From: Paracentrotus lividus
Taxonomy: Eukaryota; Echinodermata; Echinoidea; Camarodonta; Echinidae
Assembly (NCBI GenBank): GCA_940671915.1
Contig: CALNVZ010003435.1
Span: forward strand, 6,251,803 to 6,315,802
Length of the DNA stretch: 64,000 nt
Reading direction: 5' to 3'
A program made the translations under genes and the position numbers. Below are positions 49,601-61,600 of this stretch, piece after piece. Numbering within the stretch: the stretch's first letter is position 1; each line of letters begins with the position of its first letter. The notes under the pieces were generated by a model that ran no database searches, was not told the origin of the DNA, and was given only the letters and a program-made list of their open reading frames with translations.

Positions 49601-52600
49601 GGGAGGCTTTTTTCGTCTCGGCCGCCTACAGCGGATCCCGAGTCAGATTGGTCGAGGAGGTTTTTGTTGGCTCCGAGCGAAGTCTAATTCAGACTCTGTT
49701 GACACGGAAGCCGATCCGCAAATACGAGCACCTCGGCAGGATTCTTTCCTTCCCTCAGCTCGGAGGATTGGGCGATATCTCTCGAATCGTAGAGATGCGT
49801 ACTTCCAATGTACCTCAGACTGTGCGTCTACCTGACGATTGGCTCTTAGTAGCCAACTCCAGGGAGCGGCTTCCTCCTACTCGCAACACCAGTTTACCGG
49901 GGAGCGAGTTGGATTTTGATCGGGAGCACGCTGGGAGTTTCGTCTCCGAGGACCTGGGTCCCCCCCAGCTGGAAGTGGCCCGGCTGCTAGCCCTGTGGAG
50001 GAGCCTTGTGTTTCTTCCCAGGGGCATGCCCTTTCGTGTGACTCTACCATCCGTGTCGATTTTCACGGACCAGCGTCACTCCAGGCTGGGGCGGCCTATG
50101 TGAGGGTCAGTGGACGGCGGGGGACTGGTCTCAACTGACCTCCCCTCCCCACATCCTATGTGTTAGAGATGTTGGCGGTTCAGTCATCCCCTGGATCTTT
50201 TTCAGGATCGATTATTAGGGCCACTCGGTTCTTCTTTTTTGACGGACAATGTGAGGCGTGGCGGCCTTACATCAATTCGTCAAAGGAGGCACACACTCCC
50301 GGACTTGAACCGCTTGACGGCTCAACTGTGGAAATGAGCAGGAGAGAAGTATCCTCCCGTCTGCCTCGTACCTACCGGGTCGGGAGAATGTTATAGCGGG
50401 CTCCTGTCCCACGGCAAATCTCTCCCCTCGGAATGTCTCTTCCGTCAGACCCTCTTCGAGCGGCTGATGACGAGTGGGACCCGAGAGCGTACGATTCAAG
50501 ACACGTTCTCGTTCAGCTGGAGCGGGTTGAGAATTTTTGCATTCCCCCCTTTTTTCCGCTGATCCCCCTAGTGCTAGCCAAGAGTGAGGACGGGGCTTGG
50601 ATGATTCTATAGCCCCGCACTGGCCGGGCAGACATGGTTCCTCGCCTTCGCGAGCTTGTGGTCGCCGTCCGTGACCCCTCCCTCGATGGCAGGACGTTGT
50701 GAGCCAGCCGATCTCCAGCGCTCTTCAGAGCACCCGACTCGGCTTCGCTTGACTGCGTGGCAGTTGTCAGGTCGGCAGGCAAATCTCGTCTGGCTTCTCG
50801 AGAGGGCCTCGGCTCTCATGGCCGGGAGCCGGAGGGAGTCGACGCTAACGGTGTATAACTCCCGTCTAGCTGCCTTTTCTGAGTGTTGGCGAAGAGAAGG
50901 GTTGCCCCCCAGAGGGGCCCCCTGCCCCGGTCTTAGCGGATTTTTTAATCCACCTTTCGACCTACGAGGCTATCGTTCTGCCATTGCGGCAATTCAACGA
51001 TGGTTTCATGACGGCTCTAACGTTTCTAACTCTCCCGAGTTAAGCCGCTGCTTAGGTCTTTCCTTTTGGCGAAGACCTCAGTCTACTTCCCCTTAGCTCC
51101 TTCTTGGAGTTTGCCTAAGGTTTTGGAGGCGTTTTGCAACCCTCCTTTCGAGCCGTTGTCGACAGCATCGTTTCAACCTCTTGACAGTTAAGACTGTCTT
51201 CCTTGTGGCGGTGGCTTAGGCCACAGACGAAGTTCGCTTTCTTTGCCCTTAGTGTTCTGAGGGCCACATCAGGTTCGAACACCGGGAGTGCGTCTTCGCC
51301 CTGAACCTCGTTTCATTGCGAAGAACCAGACTGCCTCTTCGGGTCCGGTGGAGAGCTTCTCATCAAGCTCTCCTCCTTCTCTTTGGTCCCGGAGGATAAG
51401 GTGTGGTGTCCGGTTAGGGCCCTTAAAGGGTACCTCTCCAGATCCGAAATCTCGTCCGTAGAGTATACCTCTTTCATCACTCGAGATTCCTTTTCTGCCG
51501 CTTTCACGACTCCATCTCAGATGGTTTGTTGAGGGACTTAAAGCGGGCGGTCCTGAGGCCTTGATTTCAGGAAGGGCCCCAAGCTCTCGATACAGAGGTA
51601 TCAGCGCTTCTTGGGCGTCTTTGCAGGCGTTCCACTGACGATGTGTTTGAAGGCAGCGTTCTGACGCTCTTGTTTTCCTTCATTTCATTTTCCTACGTGA
51701 CGTTTGCACGGGTGAGGAGTGTTTTGGTGTTTCGGCGTTGTCGACGGCCACCGCGAGACTATTTAAGTCCTCTTAGCCCCCCCTGCCTCTCGTTTTGTCC
51801 ACCCTAAGGTGTCAGTGCTGGTCTGTTTGGACTAAACAAGGTAAGAGAGGGTCATGTGATTATTGAAGTAAATTAGTAAAATTAGCACTAATTTTATTAT
51901 TTACGAGATAATCACATGACCCTCTCTTACGCCCCTCCCTCCGGCCCCCAACCTTGTCTCTATGACGAGTGTCGAATTGGTTGGTTCAGAATGAAGATAT
52001 ATGCCTTAGTGGTCTAGCGCCACCTCGTGTCAGGCAGGCGTGAGGCAGGGTATTATGGAGGGGTAGGGAAGTAGGAAAAATGTTTGGTAGTCTATTGTTG
52101 GTTCGGTCATAGCATTGTTCTCGGGAACAAAAGCAAGGTAAGAGAGGGTCATGTGATTATCTCGTAAATAATAAAATTAGTGCTAATTTTACTAATATCA
52201 AGGAATTTCGTCCTGCCTTGAACTTCTCGTGGGTTGATAGTGTCAAATGTAATGCTAAGAGACGTTAATGCGGTGGATGGTATTTGAACCTTGCAACTTG
52301 TGATCTCTCATGAAGAGGCAATTATATCAAAGATATCAAAAGAAATGTAAAGTAGAGGGAGATAAGTGGTTGAGGATATATTTTGACAATGTTATCTTCA
52401 GATGTTATATGATTTTTTGTTGTGAATACTTTAATAATTTTCCTATTCAGGTGATGAGAAGAGTCTGTCATGGTTACCAATGGACTTGCCTATCAACGTA
52501 CAGATGCTTCTCTCAACACTTCCTGGAGAGGTATGTTATTATATCACAATACTGTTAACCCATTGAGGACTAAGCACAAACATATGTGGGCTGAGGTCTA

Positions 52601-55600
52601 TAAGATGTGTGTGTTAAAGCCAAATCAGCTTGTCTCCAACAGGTTAAAGACAAATGCTAATGCCATGAGCATGTACTTAAAATATAATTGAAGTCAAGAT
52701 GAAATATGTTTATCGATAGTCTCTTATCAACCCCAAAGCCCAGTAGTCATCATTTTTTTTAATGAAACACTATAATTAGTCTACAGACAGTTATTTTAAT
52801 AATTTATTCTCGGCACGATAAAAATTAAAACAGCCGATATGATATCGATCAATCAGTATTGTTCAATACCTTTCAATATTGTTTTCAAATAATTGGATCA
52901 GATTTTAATTATTTGAAAATACTTTCCATATATATTACAAGTTAAAGTATTCAGACTTGTACTTCAAAATACATTTATAACTCATTTATAACTCATAATG
53001 AGCAATCAGAGTAATTGTTGCCGGAGCAAATGTCATGGAATTCCTCTAGAGGACCATTAATATCAATTATAAATTGTTACTTCTTGTTAAAGTTAGAGAT
53101 CTGAGCCTACATTTTTTTTCTTGAACCTAGACCCAGGATGTGGTAGAGCAGGCTGGCCATCCAACCTACAAGATAGAAGGTCTACAAGAGAAGGAGAGAT
53201 TGGAAATCATTACAGGCTACATGGATCTCTATGGCAAGACCCTCAACAAAGAACAAACAGATCTTATTCTGAATGCCAAACAGAGTTCAAACCCTCTCTA
53301 TCTTAAGGCCCTCTTGGATGAGGTATATATACTGCTAAGTTTCACTATTTTTTCCTTTAATTAATAATGTCAAAAGAAAGTTTATAACGAGGATGCAAAT
53401 TTCTGTTTTTCCTAAATATAAGTAAGTTATTATATATATATATCCTTTTTTTTTTACTTTAAAAAAATGGCACACACTAATACAAATTTATTTAATTTAC
53501 CTAGAGAAACTACCTCTGAGCTGCTTTTTGCATTGATGTAATTTTGTTTTCACTGTACCTGTACATTCAAAAGCAGAATTATTTTTATTTTGTTACAGAA
53601 TCATGTGATAATTTCGGGGATCCAATTGCAAGCCTACCAAGATTGTGAAAGACTTCTTCATTGGGCTGTGAGTTTGAAATGAAATTTCTACCATTTTTTT
53701 TTATTTGATCAGGTGCGTTTGTATGGCAGCTTCTCCCAGCTTACCACAGCTATTAAGACGTACTTAGCAGCAGACAATGCTGGCGCCCTCTTTGTCAAGA
53801 TCCTGGAGAGGCTGGAAAATGACTTTGAGAAAGGAGCTGTTTCGAGGTAAGTGATTTGAATTTTTAAAACCAGAATTGGAAATCAAAGTGATTTTGAGCA
53901 AAAAGTATGTGAGCAAAAACACATGAATTAGCATAACAGATTTAGATTACATTGCTCACTACTATCATGCAAATCTTTGCAGCGCTTTCACAATCAGAAG
54001 CCAAGATCTATTATTTTAAAATATACTCTTCAATCACTACTTTCGTTTGAATTGACAGTCACAACATGAACTGGTACTACTATGCATATTCTGCTATACA
54101 GTCTGTGTCAAATAAAATGGTACAATTGGAAACCATTTTTTTATTGTATGAAGATTGATCACAACCTGGTATTGTTTGGTATATTCATAAAGCAGGAAAA
54201 TCAGTCTTTCTTCTGCAATCTTTTCAAAATCACATTTGGTGCTGCAATTTTTGAGATATGACTATAGTTTTCTACAATCAAGAAAAATCAATTTTTCGCA
54301 TGCCGTCCCATGCCTTTGTGTAGGCCTACATGTAGGTTTCGCATAAAGGCCATGAATTCAGCGCTCCAGAACAATAGAAGTGCGTAATTTCGATTAGTTC
54401 CTCATCGCACAAAATTTAGCATAGCTTTTGTTTTACGAAAGCAAATTATACAGAACAAAGCATATCAAGATCAGCAAGGAAAATATTTTGGCTTTAATTT
54501 GGTACCACATACACACATCATTTGAAAAGATTTCATACCTAAATTTTTTTTTCCCCAACTGTACCATTTTTTTTTTACACAGACTGTATATCTGTTTTCA
54601 AAATGCTATTCTTCTTTTTCTTTTGCTGCTTCTGTAGGCCTAATCTTGTCAAGGACACAACTACTGCCATCTGGTGTTCACATAGAGGAATGAGTGAGAA
54701 TGAACTTCTGACATTGCTGAAGGTAAGAACATAGCTAATTGTGATGGGTGTTACTATCCAATTCAATTTCATCTACCTCAACCATGCAGACTTGAATCCA
54801 GTAACCTGGAAAATACATGAAATATTAACTGGCCTTAGGGACATGGGATATGGTTCTGAGGGCAAAATGTTATACGCTATCTACATTAGATTAAGTCAGT
54901 TGATATTATCATCTGTTAACCCCAACCAGGCAGTGCATTCAACTTACTAAGTCTGCGGACAAAGCAAAGAAATAAATCAATCAAAGTAAACGTTTTAAAG
55001 ATATCCATAAGAATACTTCATACAGATAATTGATAATAAGTCACTTTTGTCAGTTCCCATGACTGAGCAGGTGCTTCATGAGAAACATTTTTCTATTATT
55101 TTTATCATCATTCTTTTCATTTCTTTAAATTCTAGGTTCCTAGCGCAGTCTGGTCTCCATTCTACCTCTCTCTGGAAGAGAATCTTATCAATCGAAACGG
55201 ACTCGTGAACTTCTTCCATGATCATCTCCGACAAGCAGTTGAGAGCCGCTACCTTCCAACAGACGAGGACAAACGCAAGAATTATCTGGAGCTAGCCGAC
55301 TTCTTCAATGCACAGGATATTGATGATAGATATGTAAGTTCTCTCTCTTATAATCAAATTATCAATTGCACCCAGATTAACACTTTGCCTGTTGTAGTCG
55401 ACAGATGCCCAAATCTTACAAATCAGTGTTACAGTTGAAATACTTCAGAATGCAAAGACAAGCCAGAAATATTGAGAAAAAGAGAAATTGTGGTTGATTT
55501 TTATGCTTTTCAATTCACAAACCTGTAAATGTTCTCTTTCATATAAAAGGCCTCAAAATGCCAGTAATATGAATGAGTTTGCTGACATGGGATATGTTCG

Positions 55601-58600
55601 TTTTAGCATTGTCAAATTGAAACGTTCATCTTTTTCTGACAATGGAAATATAATAAAGACAAGTAATTGAATTCATTAATTCAAGACAAGTAAATTCATT
55701 TGTCTCCAATGGTAAAAACATGTGCAACTGCTGTGTTAAAAATTAGAGCCAGTAAGGTATGAAAAAAAATCACAGGCTGCCCGGGTGGGATTCGAACCCA
55801 GGACTTCTGAGTTGCTAGACCAGGATCATAAACAATAGAACACTGGAGTGCCCCTAGCTTATTCTCAAAAATATCAGGGATAACATAAGAGTAATGATTT
55901 ACAGGGATGCAAGCATTTCTTGATCCTTCAAATCAAAAGCTCTTGGTGACAGATATTTGGATCATCTTTATACTTTCAATCAATTTTTTTTTACACCTTC
56001 TAGGCCGACGAGGTGCCATTCCTCCTGAGTCAGGCCAAGGAGATGACTCGACTCAAAGCAACTATTCTCAATGTCAACGTCTTCCAGATCCTGATGAGAA
56101 CAGAGCAGGGGAACTTCCAACTCATCAAAGCTTGGAGGATGGTAAGATTATACAGAGTGTCCATGAAAAAAGGGAAACCCAAAATTGATGGTACAATTCT
56201 GACTGAGATCAACTTTACAGGTTTACAACTGAAATCTGTACACTATTTGAACAAACATGATTTCATTTGACTGCAATCAATCTCATACAAGACTGTACAT
56301 GTAATTTACTCAATAATGCAAAATTATTATTATTTTTTTATTTTTTTTTATTTTTTTTTAAATACAAATGTACACATCATTTAAAAGGGTAATCCCTCCC
56401 TCTTTGATACCACTCTCATGAATGAAGGACAGAAACTTTTTTTCTTGCAGACACACTGTGTAAAGTATAATTGGGCTGGCTTGCAGTCCTTCCTACGTTT
56501 ATCTCCTATACCCAATTTCAGAATTTAATTCACATATTTGTTTTTTAATTTGCGGGATGTATTTTTTTCACCAACTATGATTTGCTGTTACAACTGATTC
56601 ACTCTTCTATTAAACTATTGATGGATTCATTACTAAACACATTAGACTGTCTACTTCATGACCATTTAGCCACCGTCAATAACCGTCCCTATTTAGCACT
56701 TTGTCACTTTCTATCTTCTGTAGTTGGGAGGTTTTGAGCAAGTTGAGCAATCCTATCTGGATGTCCTTTCTAGATCTGTAATCTGGGAATCATCAAGAGA
56801 TAAGGTTGAACTTATCAAATCTATGGCCGTCTTCTTCATGCAGCTGGGATTACTACGAGGGGCAAGGTAGGTATTACGGCGCAACACCTTTGGTCCACTT
56901 TTTAAGCTAAAGTAGGACTATCCGAGTGAGATGATGAAAGGAACACCAGCATTCAAACATCAGTCTGAATGAATATACAATTGACAATGACATCAGTAAA
57001 TTAGCCTACAAACACTGGTTTTACATTGTACATGTATGTCAGAAATCAGTCTTTAGCATAAAAGCACTCCTTTCATTACTTGGTAACATAATGTAACATG
57101 AACGTTGTATAGATTTTTTTCATCATTCAAAAGAAGAAGAAAAAAATTAATGTGTGGAAATTAACTATTGTAAATCATTTTCTCATTATTTCTCAGAGTG
57201 CTGAACGAGCGCCTGCTGAAGGAACTTGAGATGAGATTCCTGGCTGAACAGTCGACCATTGTCCAACATCATTTCAACTACAGTATGAAACACAAGTGTA
57301 ATCATCCTACGGTCATTGATGTAAGTAGTCATTCTCAAAACTAAAAGGTCTTTACCATTCGGCCATTATCCAACATCATTTCAATTACACTATGAAACAC
57401 AATTTTAATCATCCTACCATTATTAATGTAAGTAATCATTCTCCAAACTTATGTAGCTGAGCCTGATCAGTGTGTCACGGATGGACATTTTGGAAATTTT
57501 CAAAGTTTTGACTGCCTGTGAAAAGATTATTATGAGAAATATTGAACTTTTCTGTGTTTCATAGTGAAGGGTACCATTGGGTGTACCAAATGATGGCAAA
57601 ATTTTGTTGCCATGGAAACTTTGTAGTCCAAGAAAATTAAACTTCACATCAGCGTTACTCTATCCCTTTCTTGTCAAACGCCAAATAATGAATCAGCAAC
57701 TCCCATCTTTTAACTTCCTGTCTTTTGTTACGATGCTGCCAGGGTTCAAACCCATGACCTCTTGTTCATGAGGCGGACGCTCTATCCACTACGCTCTAAG
57801 CCACCACATCGGTTTTTAAAGAATTCATCAGAGAAGATTAACGAAGTGTTCAGGAGGATCAAATTCAAATACTTTCAAAGAGAATATAAGAAATCAAATT
57901 CTTAAAAATCTAGTATTTGCATTCTGCATCATTTCAAATAGTCTCCAATAATAATCCCTGCTTTTATCTGCCTGATCTAACCCTCAGGTCTTGATAGAGC
58001 TTGGTAACGTATGTCTGAAACAAGGCAACTTCCAAGCTGCCGAGGAACACCTGGAGGACGCCCTCTCGAGGCTGAACAGGGTCAAGACTCCGCAGCAGAA
58101 ACTACAACTTGTGAAGGCAATGATCACTATGGTGTAAGTATCGTCTTTTAGGATATGTGAGATGACTTTATTTACTTATTCAAGTACACTTGAGCCCCAG
58201 TTACTATCTTTTTCCATGATTGCTCTCTGTTATTCACTCCTTAATCATAAAAGGGCTAATATCTCACCCCCCCCCCCTCAGCCATGGAGTGATCAAAAGT
58301 TTTTGATGAATATTTCTTCAAAGTTTCATATTTCCATCATTATCTTTTTAATTATCTCTGTAACATTTATGTAATTTTGTATGTTGTCATTTACTATTGC
58401 TGAAACATAGCTGCCAACTGTTATGAAAAATTCGTAATTATTACGAATTTTTACCCTTTATACGAAAATACGAATGCACCTTTAAAAATTACGAATATGA
58501 GCGCATTATACATGTATTATATAATGACCACTCACGCACGTGTTATATGCATGTTCTATGTAGTTCTACTACGGCGCGCGCAGTACCGTACGTACGTGCA

Positions 58601-61600
58601 CATGAAAGCAACACACGAAAACAGCGCATTCGTAGTGAAGGCGGAAGGCCATTCAAAGTACATGCACGTTGATCTTAGTGCATACACACAGCGAAAACGA
58701 AAACAGCGCATTCGCGTGAACATGCATATTGATGTTAGTGCACGTGGTGTATTGTGTGTGATGCAGTTGTGATGTCGCTAGCGAAACGTCGACCGTATTT
58801 TGTCTCCTCTTCTTCTCTAGTTTTGGACCATAAATGGTGGGAATGGAGGTAAAAAGGGACAATGTTACAACAGCAAATATGGAACAGAGTTTGACTTCAT
58901 CACCAAATCGGGAAAAAGCAAACAACATGCATTTTGTACGATATGTCGAAGGATATCTCCATCGCTCATGGGGCGCGTAGTGACATTGTTTTGCATACCA
59001 AATCAAAAACTACATCGGGAATTTTGAATCTGAATCTTCATCCACACCCAAGATAACTTCATGGATGTCAACTTCGCAGGATTTAAATAGCAAATAGGAT
59101 AGGATAAAATAGGATTTTAAAAGCATCAGCACATAAGACCTATTACACATGTGGTAAGGTTTTTTTTTTTTTTTTTTTTTCTTGAATAATAATCCAAATG
59201 TATTGATACTACATGTAGATCTAACTTAGTGATATTGTGAATGCTCATATTTCATTGAGTTTATTCATTCATCTTCAGATTCATGAAAAAAATTTGGCAA
59301 TAATTTTCTCAAACTAAAGCTCCACCCAAAAACAACAGAAAAAAAAAGGTTAAATGCTCCAAAATAGGGCTCAGATTGCACGAGAGCGTCTAGACCCCAG
59401 AGCTTCCAGGACCCCGGCCGCAAGGGCTTCGCGCTTCGCGCTCGTGATGTTCGCTTACCCACATGTTGATGTGCGCTACGCGCACATTTCTGTGTTTTTT
59501 ATCTGATCATTACTAATTTGAAATTTCAAATGTTGGCAGCTATGCTGAAATATGTCATGAAGTACTCATTTTTTTTTTACAACGATACTCATTATCATTA
59601 ATATCTCTTCAGAAAATTGACTTTGAGCTGTCAGGTCAAGTGCCATTTTTGTAGTGGGGGATCAGGGATTTGAAAATGGGGGCTCAGCTAGAAATTTAAG
59701 AAATAAGGGGCGGGGTGCAGCCAAAATTTGGTGATATTATTAAGTATGTTCATGTGTAGTTTTTATTAAAAAATAGGGGGTGCATAGCTAGCTGTTACTC
59801 CCCTTGGATCCATTACAATCTTCATTAAAACAAGTTAAATTCGAAATTAATTCTGAATTTATGAAACATATTCATTTTTGTCGTTCATTAGGTCTGTGAA
59901 GCGTCGTCAAGGCAACGTTGATTTAGCAAAGAAGCTTCTGATGCGAGCATTTGGAGTGAGCAAAGAGGTGGCAGGTCATGACCATCATTACACAGCTGCT
60001 CTGATTGGACTTGTGAGTAATATTTGTGTGTTTTGTAATACAGGCGCCACCAACGTTCATTATCATAAGCCGCCATCAAAGTTCATTATCATAAGACGCC
60101 ACCAACGTTCATTATCATAACCCGCCACCAACGTTATTTATCATTACTAGTATATTAACACGCCTAATTTTCCTTATGGGTCGACAACTTACTTTCTCCT
60201 ATAGTTTATAGCTGCACCACGCGTGAGAATTGAATAATTAAAGGGGAAGTTCACCCTGGAATTGTATTGGTTTTAAAAAATGCAGAAAAATAAAAGATAA
60301 ATATGACTAAAAGCTTGAAGAAAATCGAACCAAAAATTGCAGTTATGAATACTTAAATTTTTTATTCTGTGATGTCATGTGTGAGCAGCTTTCCCATGTG
60401 TTGTGTATGTAAATTCCATAACTTATTTGTCTCTTTTTATAGTTCTTAATAAAAGAATAGGTTGATTTGATAGAGGCATGTACATTGTATATGAACTGAG
60501 GTTTGATGATATATCAAGCACAGAGGGAAAATATATATTTTTCTGAAAAAATGACAATTTATGGAATTTACATTACATAACACATAGGAGAGCAGCTCGC
60601 ACATGACGTCACAGAATCAAAACTTTAAATATTCATGACTTCATTATTATTTGGTCGATTCTCTTCAAACCTTTACTCATATTTTCTTTTATTTTTCTTC
60701 ATTTTTTAAAACCAATTTAAACCCACGGTGAACTTTCCCTTTAAATAAATATTTGACTGAACGAAGAATCTCAATTGCATAAAAGAATCTCTTCTGATTA
60801 ACGCCAAGGAGTGACGTCACAACTTGTGCATGTATTATGAAACACATGAATGGATTATCTGAATATATGTATAGCCAAAATCCATGACAGATTATTTTAA
60901 GTAAAAAAATCAAGAAACTCTAAATTAACTTTTTATTTGTCCAAGAGGGTCTTGGTCAGTTTTTCATTCATTTTAGGCACCTCATGGTGGATTTTAAGAT
61001 TGTAAATTATACACAACATGATATCATGTATTAGCAACAATTGTTCATGTTTTTTTACTTAATTTAGCCAGGAGTTCTTATATGCAGTTTTTTATATGCT
61101 AAATCTGACTTTATTCAAGCCACTATTAAACTTACCTTCCAAAAAATAATCTTTTTTGAGGTCTAATTAAATCCTTGTTTGCAATCAAAGTTTAAGCTTT
61201 GTTGTGAATAAGTTGTATTTGACACACTTATCTGAAAAGTTAAAAGAAACAATTAGAACTTTTAGTTGTGGTTGAATTAGAATTTTATTATTGCTATTAA
61301 ACTTTCTTACTTGAATCCACAAAACGGGTTTTTAAGCTTTGTTTTAAATAAGTTTTTGGAAGTGATTTAGTCTGAGTTATTCAAATATTGAAAGGAAAAG
61401 TTTTAATAGTGCAAATCAAGTTTTTAAGGATAAAAAGGGTATCCTACATTCATTCATTGGGATCCATATCAAAGAATTCTTGACTATATATTGAATGTAA
61501 TAGCTTGGAGAGATACTCTATGATCAAAGCCGATTGGAGGAAGCCGTTGCGTGTCACACGTTTGATTTCAACGAGACTCAAAGAGAAGGAGGATCTGATC

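Larger units (their letters stand above)
45996..52196 (+). mobile_element. DIRS-like tyrosine-recombinase retrotransposon (decayed)
   Basis: A 6.2-kb GC-rich insertion inside the AT-rich intron 23. It has inverted termini (45996-46180 and 51986-52196). An internal complementary region at 51839-51930 joins the complement of the left extremity to the complement of the right extremity, the layout used by DIRS elements for circular replication intermediates. Coding remnants in order: a Pro/Gly-rich gag-like part with 162-bp repeats, reverse transcriptase with a DDWLL motif, RNase H-like, then tyrosine recombinase-like sequence. Many frameshifts and stops break every reading frame, so it is inactive. 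There is no target duplication, as expected for this group. Its sense strand is the same as the host gene. Confidence 0.82.

Noticed and set aside
45996-52196. GC-rich block as bacterial contamination or horizontal transfer
   Set aside because: Inverted termini, internal complementary region and RT/recombinase remnants explain it as a DIRS-like retrotransposon.
55783-57800. Functional tRNA genes
   Set aside because: Box A/B-like sequences are present but acceptor and anticodon stems do not pair; SINE-like fragments fit better.
58653-59006. Minus-strand 117-codon open frame
   Set aside because: Lies inside the hAT-like element, opposite the zinc-finger remnant, with no recognisable domain.
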